From: Gallionella sp.
GTDB lineage: Bacteria > Pseudomonadota > Gammaproteobacteria > Burkholderiales > Gallionellaceae
Length of the DNA: 64,000 nt
Direction of reading: 5' to 3'
Assembly: GCA_023259035.1 (NCBI GenBank)
Contig: JAHFRA010000007.1
Coordinates: 1 to 64,000 of the forward strand
The notes below the pieces were generated by a model. It was not told the origin of the DNA and made no database searches. It was given only the letters and a program-made list of their open reading frames with translations. A program made the position numbers and the translations under genes. Below, piece by piece: positions 37,322 to 46,079 of this stretch. Position 1 is the stretch's first letter; every line of letters begins with the position of its first letter.

Positions 37322-37881
37322 TTCGCGATGTCCATTTTTTTGGCGTTTCCGAGGAAATTAGAAAAGGCGGAAATCCCCCCTGGCCCCCCTTTTGCAAAGG
37401 GGGGGACACCCACACCTGACGTGGATACATCTTCACACCCCCCTAACGTGGATACTTCTTCACGCCCCCCTTTGCAAAAGGGGGGTTGGGGGGGATTTGA
37501 TTTTTGCTTCTGTTCCAGAATTACCCGTTCGTTAACTACTCTTGCAATCTCACCCAAAACCGCTTCCAATTCCTGCAGCACCTGCAAATTATTGAACCTC
37601 AAAACCTGGAGGCGCAACCCTTGCAAATAGCTGTCTCGCACCGCATCCCTTTGTGCATGCGCCTGTTCAAAATGTTGTGAACCGTCCAGCTCTATTACCA
37701 GCTTGGCTCCGGGCGCATAAAAATCCACGATATAGCACCCAAGAGGTTTTTGACGGTAAAACTGCACGCCATAAATCTGCTTGCGCCGCAACTTTGACCA
37801 CAGGGTTTGCTCGGCATCGGCCATGCGTTGCCGCAAAGCGCGGGCATGTATCTTGAGGCTACGGTTGTATTGAATCGTCAC
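37318..37881 (-). CDS. DUF559 endonuclease-like protein inserted in the soe operon
   Basis: A 187-residue protein. Residues 1-110 form a DUF559 domain (Vsr-like restriction-endonuclease fold): ADAEQTLWSKLRRKQIYGVQ, FYRQKPLGCYIVDFYAPGAK, then LVIELDGSQHFE, with likely catalytic D53, E64 and D66. The last 60 residues are low-complexity and encoded by GC-rich repeats (PPFCKGG, two EVST/DVST units, PPFAKGGPGG). The GTG start overlaps the soeA stop (GTGA), and the stop overlaps the soeB start (ATGA). It has no known part in sulfite oxidation. It looks like a selfish or repeat-associated gene that landed without breaking the operon. Confidence 0.85.
   Translation of the reverse strand: MTIQYNRSLKIHARALRQRMADAEQTLWSKLRRKQIYGVQFYRQKPLGCYIVDFYAPGAKLVIELDGSQHFEQAHAQRDAVRDSYLQGLRLQVLRFNNLQVLQELEAVLGEIARVVNERVILEQKQKSNPPQPPFCKGGREEVSTLGGCEDVSTSGVGVPPFAKGGPGGISAFSNFLGNAKKMDIAK
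37372..37499. repeat. Inverted GC-rich palindromic repeats inside the DUF559 gene
   Basis: Two copies of a ~35-bp unit face each other: 37372-37405 and 37465-37499. Each unit is AAATCCCCCC, a short spacer, then the palindrome CCCCCCTTTTGCAAAGGGGG. Between them lie two ~27-bp direct repeats built on ACGTGGATAC and CTTCAC with a C-run. Read as protein they give PPF(C/A)KGG motifs. Such C6-TTTTGCAAA-G6 repeats occur in many bacterial genomes (from memory). Confidence 0.85.
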
Positions 37882-40778
37882 TTTTTGTTTCCTGCAAAAT
37901 AAGCCAGCCAACCCGGAGGCTCGCTCATGCCGGGATAGCGCTTCATCGATTCAAATTGCGGCGAGGTCTGCTCAGGTTCGCCCACCTCTGTCTTGTAGAT
38001 GCGCACGCGCACGTCGTACCAGGCTGCCTGCCCGGTGATCGGATCGGAGTTGGAATAGCGCGCGCCGTCAGGATTGTCCGGAAGTTCTTCGGAGATCAGG
38101 TGATTGAGCAGAAAACCTTTTTGCGACTCGTTCGCATCGGGTGATAAATTCCACGCACCCGCCGCCTTGCCGATGGCGTTCCACGTCCACACCGTACCCG
38201 GCTCCACCGACTCGCTGTAGCGCGCCATGCAGCGCACCTTGCCCCATTGCGATTCGACCCATATCCAGTCGCCGTCGGCGATGCCTGCATCCTGCGCGGT
38301 GCGTGAGTTGACGTAGAGATAATTGTGCGCATGGATTTGGCGCAACCAGGCGTTCTGCGAATCCCACGAGTGATACATCGCCATCGGGCGCTGCGTCAGC
38401 GCTGACAGCGGATATCTGTGCTTGTCGCTGGCCTGCGTTTCCAGCGGCTCGTAATAGAACGGCAGCGGATCGAAATAGGTCTCGATGCGTTTGGCCAGAT
38501 GGGCGGGCGGTTTGCGCGTGATGCCCCGGCCTTGCGCGGCGAGACGGAATTTCTGCAACACTTCGGAATACAGGTGAATCAGGATCGGCTCGGCATAGCG
38601 TGTGATGCGATTGCGTTGCGACCATTCGAGGTAACCTTTGTTCCAGTTGCGCATGTACTGATAGGAGCGCGGCAGCTTGTAGTGATACACGCAATTGTTT
38701 TGCGCGTACATCTCCCACTGGTTCGGATTGGGTTCGCCGCGCAGGAATTTTTCGCCGCCCTTGCCGCGCCAGCCCGCCAGGAATCCGATTCCCGATCCCG
38801 GCTCGGTCTCCCAGTTCACAATGAAATCGGGATAGTCGCGATATTTGCGCTGGCCTTCTTTGGTGGCGAAAGCGGGCAGCTTCAGGCGCGTGCCGAGTTC
38901 GATCAGCACTTCCTGAAACGGCTTGCACTCGCCGGTCGACGGCAACACCGGAATGCGCACCGCATCCACCGGGCCGTCGAATTCCGAGATCGGTCGGTCG
39001 AGCATCGACATCACATCATGGCGTTCGAGGTAGGTGGTGTCCGGCAAAATCAGATCGGCAAATGCAGTGGTCTCCGAATGGAAAGCGTCACACACCACGA
39101 TAAACGGGATCTTGTGCTCGCCGCTCTCTTCCTTGTCGGTGAGCATCTTGCGCACCTCGCCGGTGTTCATCGTCGAGTTCCATGCCATGTTGGCCATGAA
39201 CAACAACAGCGTGTCGATCTTGTAGGGATCGCCGCGCCAGGCATTGGTGATGACGTTGTGCATCATGCCATGCACCGACAGCGGATACTCCCACGAGAAG
39301 GCCTTGTCGATGCGCACCGGGCTGCCATCCGGATTGACGAACAGATCGTCCGGATCGGACGGCCAGCCCAGCGCCATGCCGTCCAGCGGCGTGTTCGGCT
39401 GCACCGCTCGCGGGTCATTTGGCGTGCGCGCGCAAGGCGGAATCGGGCGCGGGAACGGCGTCTTGTGGCGGAAGCCGCCGGGCCGGTCGATGGTGCCGAG
39501 CAGCGTCATCAGGATCGACAGCGCGCGTATCGTCTGAAAGCCGTTGGAGTGCGCCGCCAGGCCGCGCATCGCGTGGAACGAGACCGGGTTGCCGGTGACG
39601 GTGTCATGCTCCTTGCCCCAGGAATCGGTCCACGCGATCGGCAATTCGATCTTCTGGTCGCGCGCGGTGATGCCCATTTCGTGCGCCAGTCGATGGATCG
39701 TTTCGGCGGGAATGCCGGTGATCTGTTCCGCCCACTCCGGCGTGTAATCCTTGACCCGTTCCTGCAACAACTGGAAGGCGGGTTTGACTGGCGTGCCGTC
39801 CGGCAGCCTGAATTCGCCGAACAGAAACGGGTCGGCGCCCTCGCTGTGCGTGACCACCGCTTTGCCGGTGTTGCGATCCCACCACAGCTTGTTCTGCGGG
39901 TCGTAGCAGCCCTCTTCTTCCGGCACTTCGGTGCGCACGAACATGCCGAATTCGTCATGCTCGGCATCCAGATTCACCAGTTGTCCGGAGTTGGTATAGC
40001 GCACCAGAAAATCGCGGTCGTACAGGCCGAGCGCGATGATCTCGTGAATGATCGCCAGCAACAGCGCGCCGTCGGTACCGGGGCGGATCGGCACCCACTC
40101 GTCGGCAATGGCGGAATAGCCGGTGCGCACCGGATTGATGGAAATAAAACGCCCGCCCTCGCGCTTGAACTTCGACAGCGCAATCTTCAACGGATTGGAG
40201 TGATGGTCTTCCGCCGTGCCGATCATGATGAACAGCTTGGAGCGATCCAGATCAGGGCCGCCGAATTCCCAGAACGAGCCGCCGATGGTGTAGATCATCC
40301 CCGCCGCCATGTTTACCGAGCAGAAGCCGCCGTGTGCCGCATAGTTGGGCGTACCGAACTGGCGCGCGAACAAGCCGGTCAGCGCCTGCATCTGGTCGCG
40401 TCCGGTAAACAGCGCAAACTTCTTCGGATCGGTGGCGCGTATTTTCCCCAACCGTTCGGCGAGAATGCTGAAGGTTTCCTCCCAGCTGATTTCCTCGAAC
40501 TTACCCGCACCGCGCTCCGATCCCGGCTTGCGTCGCAACGGCCTGGTCAGCCGTGCGGGCGAATACTGCTTCATGATGCCGGACGAACCCTTGGCGCAGA
40601 TCACGCCGTTGTTCAGCGGATGATCCGGGTTGCCGTCGATGTAGCGCACCTCGCCGTTGCGCAGATGGACACGGATGCCGCAGCGGCAGGCACACATGTA
40701 ACACGTGGTGTTGCGAACTTCGGTCTTCGCATCCGCGACCGGAGGGGCGAACGGATCGTGCAGAGGGGTCGAGGACAT
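37878..40778 (-). CDS. soeA: Sulfite dehydrogenase molybdopterin subunit SoeA
   Basis: Catalytic subunit of the complex iron-sulfur molybdoenzyme family, 966 residues. The N-terminal [4Fe-4S] site is C26-x2-C29-x3-C33-x27-C61. The bis-MGD binding domains follow, with GVICAKGSSGIMKQYSPARL, FALFTGRDQMQ, and the C-terminal molydopterin dinucleotide-binding domain (YLYVNSRTAQDAGIADGDWI). No twin-arginine signal is present, which fits the cytoplasmic SoeA rather than periplasmic relatives. It is the first gene of soeA-DUF559-soeB-soeC-sulP and is divergent from sat. The specific substrate, sulfite, is inferred from the gene set. Confidence 0.9.
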   Translation of the reverse strand: MSSTPLHDPFAPPVADAKTEVRNTTCYMCACRCGIRVHLRNGEVRYIDGNPDHPLNNGVICAKGSSGIMKQYSPARLTRPLRRKPGSERGAGKFEEISWEETFSILAERLGKIRATDPKKFALFTGRDQMQALTGLFARQFGTPNYAAHGGFCSVNMAAGMIYTIGGSFWEFGGPDLDRSKLFIMIGTAEDHHSNPLKIALSKFKREGGRFISINPVRTGYSAIADEWVPIRPGTDGALLLAIIHEIIALGLYDRDFLVRYTNSGQLVNLDAEHDEFGMFVRTEVPEEEGCYDPQNKLWWDRNTGKAVVTHSEGADPFLFGEFRLPDGTPVKPAFQLLQERVKDYTPEWAEQITGIPAETIHRLAHEMGITARDQKIELPIAWTDSWGKEHDTVTGNPVSFHAMRGLAAHSNGFQTIRALSILMTLLGTIDRPGGFRHKTPFPRPIPPCARTPNDPRAVQPNTPLDGMALGWPSDPDDLFVNPDGSPVRIDKAFSWEYPLSVHGMMHNVITNAWRGDPYKIDTLLLFMANMAWNSTMNTGEVRKMLTDKEESGEHKIPFIVVCDAFHSETTAFADLILPDTTYLERHDVMSMLDRPISEFDGPVDAVRIPVLPSTGECKPFQEVLIELGTRLKLPAFATKEGQRKYRDYPDFIVNWETEPGSGIGFLAGWRGKGGEKFLRGEPNPNQWEMYAQNNCVYHYKLPRSYQYMRNWNKGYLEWSQRNRITRYAEPILIHLYSEVLQKFRLAAQGRGITRKPPAHLAKRIETYFDPLPFYYEPLETQASDKHRYPLSALTQRPMAMYHSWDSQNAWLRQIHAHNYLYVNSRTAQDAGIADGDWIWVESQWGKVRCMARYSESVEPGTVWTWNAIGKAAGAWNLSPDANESQKGFLLNHLISEELPDNPDGARYSNSDPITGQAAWYDVRVRIYKTEVGEPEQTSPQFESMKRYPGMSEPPGWLAYFAGNKK

Positions 40779-41026
40779 GGATGGTTATGGATGCTTGTTC
40801 ATATGATTATCGAGACTCGATAGCCTCGCCCAAATGGCCGATTCTTCAGGTACGCAGTATGTGTTTCGCGCAGCGCAGCTTCCATAGCCGTAATGAGGGG
40901 GAACTACGTAACCCGTAAGGGGGGTGACGCCCTCAACCCATGAGGGGTATCGCCGATTCGGCGCTGTTGCTCTAGTGTGCCGACCATGAGATTCCATAAG
41001 CAGCTGACTGGATTAAAGAGGCAAGT
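40779..41026. promoter_or_regulatory. Divergent control region between soe and sat-apr
   Basis: A 248-base region from which both sulfur operons must start. It contains a tandem CGTAACCCGTAA (near 40906-40917) and two ATGAGGGG blocks (near 40893 and 40940), plus a short GCCGATTCGGC palindrome (near 40951-40961). These are candidate regulator sites; no clear -35/-10 pair could be assigned with confidence. GAGG before the sat ATG is the ribosome-binding site. Confidence 0.45.
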
Positions 41027-42241
41027 ATGGCACTGGTAAACCCGCATGGCGGTGGCGATCTCAACCCCCTGTTGCTATTGGGAGAGGATCTGATCGCGGA
41101 GCTTAAGCGTGCGCGCGCGTTTCCGAAATTGCGCGTCGGGTCGCGCGAAAAAGGCGACCTCATCATGCTCGGCATCGGCGGTTTCACGCCGCTCGACGGC
41201 TTCATGACCCATGCCGACTGGCAAGGCGTCTGCGACGGCATGACCGTGACCAACGGCCTGTTCTGGCCCATTCCCATCACCCTCTCCACCGACAGCAGCA
41301 CTGCAAATGCCATCCCCACCGGCACCGACATCGCGCTGACCGATCCGGACGACGGAAAAATTATCGCCACGATGATGGTCACCGAGAAATACACCATCGA
41401 CAAGGGGCACGAATGCGCCACGGTGTTCGGCACTACCGACATCGAACATCCGGGCGTAAAGATGGTGATGGAGCAAGGCGAAGTGAATCTCGCCGGTCCG
41501 GTGAAAGTGCTGTCGCAAGGCAGCTTCCCAAAAAAATACGGTCCGCTGTTCATGACCCCGCGCGAGACACGCGCGCTGTTCAATGAGCTGGGCTGGAGCA
41601 AAGTCGCCGCGTTTCAGACGCGCAACCCGATGCACCGCTCCCACGAATATCTCGCCAAGGTGGCGATCGAAGTCTGCGACGGCGTGCTGATCCATTCGCT
41701 GCTCGGCCACCTCAAGCCCGGCGACATTCCCGCCGAGGTGCGCACCCACGCCATCATCGCGCTGACCAAGAATTACTTCGTCGCCAAGACCGTGGTGCAA
41801 GGCGGTTACCCGCTCGACATGCGCTATGCCGGGCCGCGCGAAGCTTTGCTGCATGCGCTGTTCCGGCAGAACTACGGCTGCTCGCACCTGATTGTCGGTC
41901 GCGATCATGCCGGGGTCGGCAGCTACTACGGTCCGTTCGACGCACATCACATCTTCGACAAGATACCCAAGGGTGCGCTGGAAACACAGCCGCTCAAGAT
42001 CGACTGGACGTTCTGGTGTTACAAGTGCGGCGGCATGGCCTCCGCGCGGACCTGCCCGCACGGTGACGAAGATCGTTTGCTGCTCTCCGGCACCAAGTTG
42101 CGCAAGCTGCTCTCGGAAGGCTCCGACGTGCCGCCGGAATTCAGCCGTCCGGAAGTACTGGAAATATTGCGCAGCTACTATGCCGGACTGGCGGAACACG
42201 AAAAAGTGGAAGTGAAGCTTACCGGGCATTCCGGACGCTGA
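41027..42241 (+). CDS. sat: Sulfate adenylyltransferase (ATP sulfurylase)
   Basis: A homo-oligomeric ATP sulfurylase, 404 residues. In sulfur oxidisers it runs in reverse: APS + pyrophosphate to ATP + sulfate. Visible motifs are [12 protein letters not shown] (Q197 onward, nucleotide-binding QxRNP and HxxH-type region), [12 protein letters not shown], and the C-terminal cysteine group [16 protein letters not shown], a probable zinc site seen in this Sat lineage. It is the first gene of sat-aprB-aprA. Confidence 0.95.
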   Translation: MALVNPHGGGDLNPLLLLGEDLIAELKRARAFPKLRVGSREKGDLIMLGIGGFTPLDGFMTHADWQGVCDGMTVTNGLFWPIPITLSTDSSTANAIPTGTDIALTDPDDGKIIATMMVTEKYTIDKGHECATVFGTTDIEHPGVKMVMEQGEVNLAGPVKVLSQGSFPKKYGPLFMTPRETRALFNELGWSKVAAFQTRNPMHRSHEYLAKVAIEVCDGVLIHSLLGHLKPGDIPAEVRTHAIIALTKNYFVAKTVVQGGYPLDMRYAGPREALLHALFRQNYGCSHLIVGRDHAGVGSYYGPFDAHHIFDKIPKGALETQPLKIDWTFWCYKCGGMASARTCPHGDEDRLLLSGTKLRKLLSEGSDVPPEFSRPEVLEILRSYYAGLAEHEKVEVKLTGHSGR

Positions 42242-42254
42242 GACTTATGTCATA

Positions 42255-42277
42255 CCCTTCCCATTGCAGGGGGAGGG
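42255..42277. repeat. Degenerate CCCTCCC/GGGAGGG palindrome between sat and aprB
   Basis: CCCTTCCC (42255-42262) and GGGGAGGG (42270-42277) form an 8-bp stem with one G-T pair around ATTGCAG. The core, CAT...CCC...TTGC...GGGGGAGGGA, resembles the element at 47845-47887. It lies in the 89-base gap inside the operon and may weaken read-through to aprBA. Confidence 0.55.
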
Positions 42278-42330
42278 ACAGGTTGTTTTGAATGTATTTG
42301 TGATTTATTTTTACTAGAGGAGTATAGAGA

Positions 42331-42807
42331 ATGCCAACATTTGTGCGTACCGAAAAATGCGACGGCTGCAAGGGGCAGGATAAAACTGCTTGCATGTATA
42401 TCTGCCCGCACGACCTGATGAAGCTGGACAAGGACGGCTCCGAAACCGGCCACGCGATGAAGGCTTGGAACCAGGAACCGGAGCAATGCTGGGAATGCTA
42501 TTCCTGCGTCAAGATATGCCCGCAGGGCGCGATCGAAGTGCGCCACTACGCCGACATTGTGCCGCTTGGCGGTTCGGTGCAGCCGATGCGCGGCTCCGAC
42601 TCGATCATGTGGACGATCAAGTTCCGCAACGGCACGCTGAAGCGCTTCAAATTTCCGATCCGCACCACGTCCGAGGGTTCCATTGACCCATTCGGTGGCA
42701 AGCCGATGCCCAAAGTGTCGGATCTCACCACGCCCGGTGTGTTTACCAGGGAAGTCATGGGCGGCTATCGCGCCGGCAAGCCTGAAGAACTTATCCGCCG
42801 TAAATAG
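42331..42807 (+). CDS. aprB: Adenylylsulfate reductase beta subunit
   Basis: Iron-sulfur subunit of dissimilatory APS reductase, 158 residues. It starts MPTFVRTEKCDGCKG and has two [4Fe-4S] cysteine groups, CDGCKGQDKTACMYICPHD and CWECYSCVKICPQGAIEV. The C-terminal tail (RTTSEGSIDPFGGKPMP) wraps around AprA in known structures. GAGGAG precedes the ATG. In an oxidiser the enzyme would make APS from sulfite and AMP. It is followed by aprA after 32 bases. Confidence 0.96.
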   Translation: MPTFVRTEKCDGCKGQDKTACMYICPHDLMKLDKDGSETGHAMKAWNQEPEQCWECYSCVKICPQGAIEVRHYADIVPLGGSVQPMRGSDSIMWTIKFRNGTLKRFKFPIRTTSEGSIDPFGGKPMPKVSDLTTPGVFTREVMGGYRAGKPEELIRRK

Positions 42808-42839
42808 GCGATCAATCAACCAAACTTGGAGTGAACAAA

Positions 42840-44876
42840 ATGTCTGAAGGAACTTTCGGTAATCCCAAAATTGTTCAGGAGGAACTGGATATTCTCCTGA
42901 TCGGCGGCGGCATGGCTTGTTGCGGCGCCGGTTACGAAGTGATGCGCTGGGCCGAAGCAGTCAAGGCCGAGACCGGCACGGAACTCAAAATCAAACTGGT
43001 GGACAAGGCTGCGATGGATCGTTCCGGCGCAGTCGCGCAGGGGCTGTCCGCTATCAACACCTACCTCGGCCCGGAGCTTGACCCAGCCGATTACGCGCGC
43101 ATGGTGTCCAACGACCTGATGGGCATCACCCGCGACGACCTGGCCTACGACTTGGGGCGCAACGTCGATGACTCGGTGCACCTGTTCGAGGAATGGGGCC
43201 TGCCGATCTGGAAAACCGATGCGGACGGCGTGCGCCACGACGGCGCCGATTCCATCAAGGAAGGCCTGCCGTTGCTGAAAGACGGCGGCAAGCCGGTGCG
43301 TTCCGGCAAGTGGCAGATCATGATCAACGGCGAATCATATAAGTGGATCGTCGCCGAAGCTGCGAAAAAGGCGCTGGGGCTCTCGCGTATCCAGGAGCGC
43401 GTATTCATCGTGCACCTGATCAACGACAAGAATGACCCGTCGCGCATCGCCGGTGCCGCAGGGTTCTCGGTGCGCGACAACACGATTTACATCTACAAGG
43501 CCAAATCCATTCTGCTCGCCGCGGGCGGCTGCGTGAACCTGTTCCGCCCCCGCTCGGTGGGCGAAGGCCAGGGCCGCGCTTGGTATCCGGTGTGGAATGC
43601 GGGCTCGACCTACGCGATGGCCGCCGAGGCTGGCGCGGAAATGACCATGATGGAAAACCGTTTCGTGCCCGCCCGCTTCAAGGATGGTTACGGCCCGGTC
43701 GGTGCATGGTTCCTGCTGTTCAAGGCCAAGGCAGTGAACGCTTACGGCGAAGACTACATGGTCAAGAACAAGGAAATGCTCAACGACTATCCTCCGTATG
43801 GGCAGGCCGCCGTACCGGCCTCCTGCCTGCGCAACCACCTGATGCTCGAAGAAATGAAGCAGGGTCGCGGCCCGATTTACATGGACACCGTCACGGCGAT
43901 GGCCAAGCTGAAGGAAACCTTGTCGCCGAAGGAAGTCAAACACCTCGAAGCGGAAGCGTGGGAAGATTTTCTCGATATGTGCATCGGCCAGTGCGGCATC
44001 TGGGTCGGCGAGAACATCGAACCCGAGAAAAAGATGTCCGAGTTGATGCCGACCGAACCCTACCTGCTCGGTTCGCATTCCGGCTGCTGCGGCATCTGGG
44101 TGTCCGGCCCGGAAGATCTCGGCGCACCGACGGCGAGCGACCCGGAAGAAGACGGCGTGCCGGCGCATCTGCCGCGCGGCTGGAACTGGGGCTACCGTTC
44201 GATGACCACCGTCAAGGGCCTGTTCACCGCCGGCGACGGCGTCGGCGCATCCGGCCACAAGTTCTCTTCCGGTTCGCACACCGAAGGCCGCATCGCTTCC
44301 AAGGCGATGGTCAAATACGCGCTCGACAATAAGGACTGGAAACCCGAGTTCGATGAAACGCCCGAACAGATCGCCGAAACGATCTACAAGCCGGTGCGTA
44401 ATTTCCTCGAGCACAAGGACTACACCACCGCCATCGACGTCAACCCGCATTACATCACGCCCAAGATGCTGCAAATGCGCCTGCAGAAGATCATGGACGA
44501 ATACGTGGCCGGTGTTGCAACTTACTACAACACCAACGACAAGATGCTGGCGGTCGCCGAAGAGAAGCTGGAGATGCTCAAGCAGGATGCTCTGAAGATG
44601 CGCGCGAAAGACCTGCACGAGTTGCTGCGCGCATGGGAAAACTACCATCGTATCCTGACTGCGGAAGCGCACATGAAGCACATCCAGTTCCGCGAAGAGT
44701 CCCGTTATCCGGGTTTTTACTACCGCACCGACAAGAACTTTGTCGATGAAAAGAATTGGCACTGTTTCGTGAATTCGATCTACGACAAGAAGACCCATAA
44801 ATGGACCTGCTTCAAGCGCAAGCATGTTGATCTGGTCGACAAATCCAAGCTGTTTAAACCCGCCGCGCCGCATTAA
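42840..44876 (+). CDS. aprA: Adenylylsulfate reductase alpha subunit
   Basis: The FAD-containing catalytic subunit, 678 residues. The FAD-binding start is DILLIGGGMACCGAGYEVMR, followed by AAMDRSGAVAQGLSAINTYL and the active-site region ENRFVPARFKDGYGPVGAWF. The C-terminal segment SRYPGFYYRTDKNFVDEKNW is typical of AprA. ATG 42840 with GGAG before it is preferred over GTG 42831. A strong terminator follows. No aprM or qmoABC genes for the membrane electron link are next to it. Confidence 0.96.
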   Translation: MSEGTFGNPKIVQEELDILLIGGGMACCGAGYEVMRWAEAVKAETGTELKIKLVDKAAMDRSGAVAQGLSAINTYLGPELDPADYARMVSNDLMGITRDDLAYDLGRNVDDSVHLFEEWGLPIWKTDADGVRHDGADSIKEGLPLLKDGGKPVRSGKWQIMINGESYKWIVAEAAKKALGLSRIQERVFIVHLINDKNDPSRIAGAAGFSVRDNTIYIYKAKSILLAAGGCVNLFRPRSVGEGQGRAWYPVWNAGSTYAMAAEAGAEMTMMENRFVPARFKDGYGPVGAWFLLFKAKAVNAYGEDYMVKNKEMLNDYPPYGQAAVPASCLRNHLMLEEMKQGRGPIYMDTVTAMAKLKETLSPKEVKHLEAEAWEDFLDMCIGQCGIWVGENIEPEKKMSELMPTEPYLLGSHSGCCGIWVSGPEDLGAPTASDPEEDGVPAHLPRGWNWGYRSMTTVKGLFTAGDGVGASGHKFSSGSHTEGRIASKAMVKYALDNKDWKPEFDETPEQIAETIYKPVRNFLEHKDYTTAIDVNPHYITPKMLQMRLQKIMDEYVAGVATYYNTNDKMLAVAEEKLEMLKQDALKMRAKDLHELLRAWENYHRILTAEAHMKHIQFREESRYPGFYYRTDKNFVDEKNWHCFVNSIYDKKTHKWTCFKRKHVDLVDKSKLFKPAAPH

Positions 44877-44903
44877 GCTGACGCAGCGAAGTTTGAGCGG
44901 CAG

Positions 44904-44932
44904 AATCGGGCATCGCGAGATGCCCGATTTTT
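44904..44932 (+). terminator. Intrinsic terminator of the sat-aprBA operon
   Basis: AATCGGGCATC (44904-44914) pairs perfectly with GATGCCCGATT (44919-44929), loop GCGA, followed by further T residues. Located 28 bases after the aprA stop. Confidence 0.85.
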
Positions 44933-45020
44933 CATCTGCTTTCTCACCACCTTTTCCATGCATAGGTAGAATCTGTGTGTGAGTGGAAACGCACAACAAA
45001 ACTCAAGCAAGGAACACGCA

Positions 45021-45923
45021 ATGGATACTTATATGGCAGCCGACCTGCCGTTCTCCGGCAGCCCGGTCATACCGCAGATGTGCGATGGCAGCAAGTCAAT
45101 ACAGTTTCAATGCCGTAAGGGCATCGCCTGCTGGAACGCCTGTTGCAGCAACATCGATATCTCGCTGACCCCCTATGACATCCTGCGCCTGAAGCAACAT
45201 TTGGGAATCACCTCGAATGATTTTCTGCTGCACTACACACTGCCCTACGAGATGGAGCAGAACGGCATCGCCGGTGTGAAGCTGCGCCCGGTGGAAAACG
45301 GAACGTCCTGCCGGTTCGTGACCCCTGAAGGTTGCAGCGTCTATGACGACAGGCCTACAGCCTGCCGCTATTATCCGGTGGCGCTGCTGTCGATGCGCAA
45401 GCAGGATGAATATACCGACACCCAATCCTACGCGCTGGTGAAAGAAGAGCACTGTTTGGGCCACAATGAGCCAAGAGAAATCAGCATTGACGCTTACCGC
45501 CGGGAGCAGGGGCTGGAGGAATATGACGAACTGGCGCGCGGCTGGCGGCAGCTGATACTCAAGAAAAAATCCTCCGGCCCCAGCGTGGGCAAGCCTTCCA
45601 AACGCAGCCTGCAACTGTATTTTATGGTCTGCTACGACCTCGACACCTTTCGCAGCTTCGTGACCAGCGAGGGGTTCAACGAACTTTATGGCCTGCCCGC
45701 AGATGAAACCAAAGAAATTCTTGCCGACGATACCGCGCTGATGCTGTTCGGCTTCCGCTTTCTCAGGCAAGTGTTATTTGGCGAAAACAGTATTGCCTTA
45801 ACAAAGGCCGCAGTCGAAAAACGCCAACGGCGCGTTCAGGAAAAAACGCAGCGAATCGAGCGCGCAGACATGGAACAGAGCGCGGCAGAACAGGATGACA
45901 TGTATGGAGGCGCATTGGATTGA
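45021..45923 (+). CDS. YkgJ family cysteine-cluster protein
   Basis: A 300-residue cytoplasmic protein with the YkgJ (CxxCxxCC-type) zinc or iron-chelating cluster: CRKGIACWNACCSNIDISLT (about residues 32-51) and the downstream CRFVTPEGCSVYDDRPTACR. The C-terminal part is helical and highly charged. AAGGA precedes ATG 45021, chosen over an in-frame start at 44979. It follows the apr terminator and has its own leader. Members of this family are often found near metal or sulfur metabolism genes; the function is unknown. Confidence 0.85.
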   Translation: MDTYMAADLPFSGSPVIPQMCDGSKSIQFQCRKGIACWNACCSNIDISLTPYDILRLKQHLGITSNDFLLHYTLPYEMEQNGIAGVKLRPVENGTSCRFVTPEGCSVYDDRPTACRYYPVALLSMRKQDEYTDTQSYALVKEEHCLGHNEPREISIDAYRREQGLEEYDELARGWRQLILKKKSSGPSVGKPSKRSLQLYFMVCYDLDTFRSFVTSEGFNELYGLPADETKEILADDTALMLFGFRFLRQVLFGENSIALTKAAVEKRQRRVQEKTQRIERADMEQSAAEQDDMYGGALD

Positions 45924-45934
45924 GGAGGGTTGTG

Positions 45935-45950
45935 TGTGATTAATATCACA
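45935..45950 (+). promoter_or_regulatory. CRP/FNR-family binding site
   Basis: TGTGAT-TAAT-ATCACA, a perfect two-arm palindrome matching the TGTGA-N6-TCACA consensus and close to FNR/DNR sites. It lies 130 bases upstream of the heme protein gene at 46080 and just after the YkgJ stop, so the heme protein gene is the likely target. Confidence 0.6.
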
Positions 45951-46079
45951 TACAAATACCGATGAACCGCCTATTCTGGAATGCCGACAATCGAATGGTC
46001 GGCAGTGGAAAGCAACGCTCAACGAACGAAATATGGGCATCCCTGCATTCGACACTTTAATCATCATAAGGAATAATTC

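Noticed and set aside
37406-37464. Direct repeats between the two GC palindromes, considered as a short CRISPR array
   Set aside because: Only two repeats, no unique spacers, no cas genes, and they lie inside a coding frame.
38418-40823. 801-codon open frame on the plus strand opposite soeA
   Set aside because: High-GC codon bias on the true strand leaves the opposite frame open; the soeA frame has clear cofactor motifs and the antisense product has none.
43335-44999. 554-codon open frame on the minus strand opposite aprA
   Set aside because: Shadow of aprA; the start lies beyond the aprA terminator and the product resembles no family.
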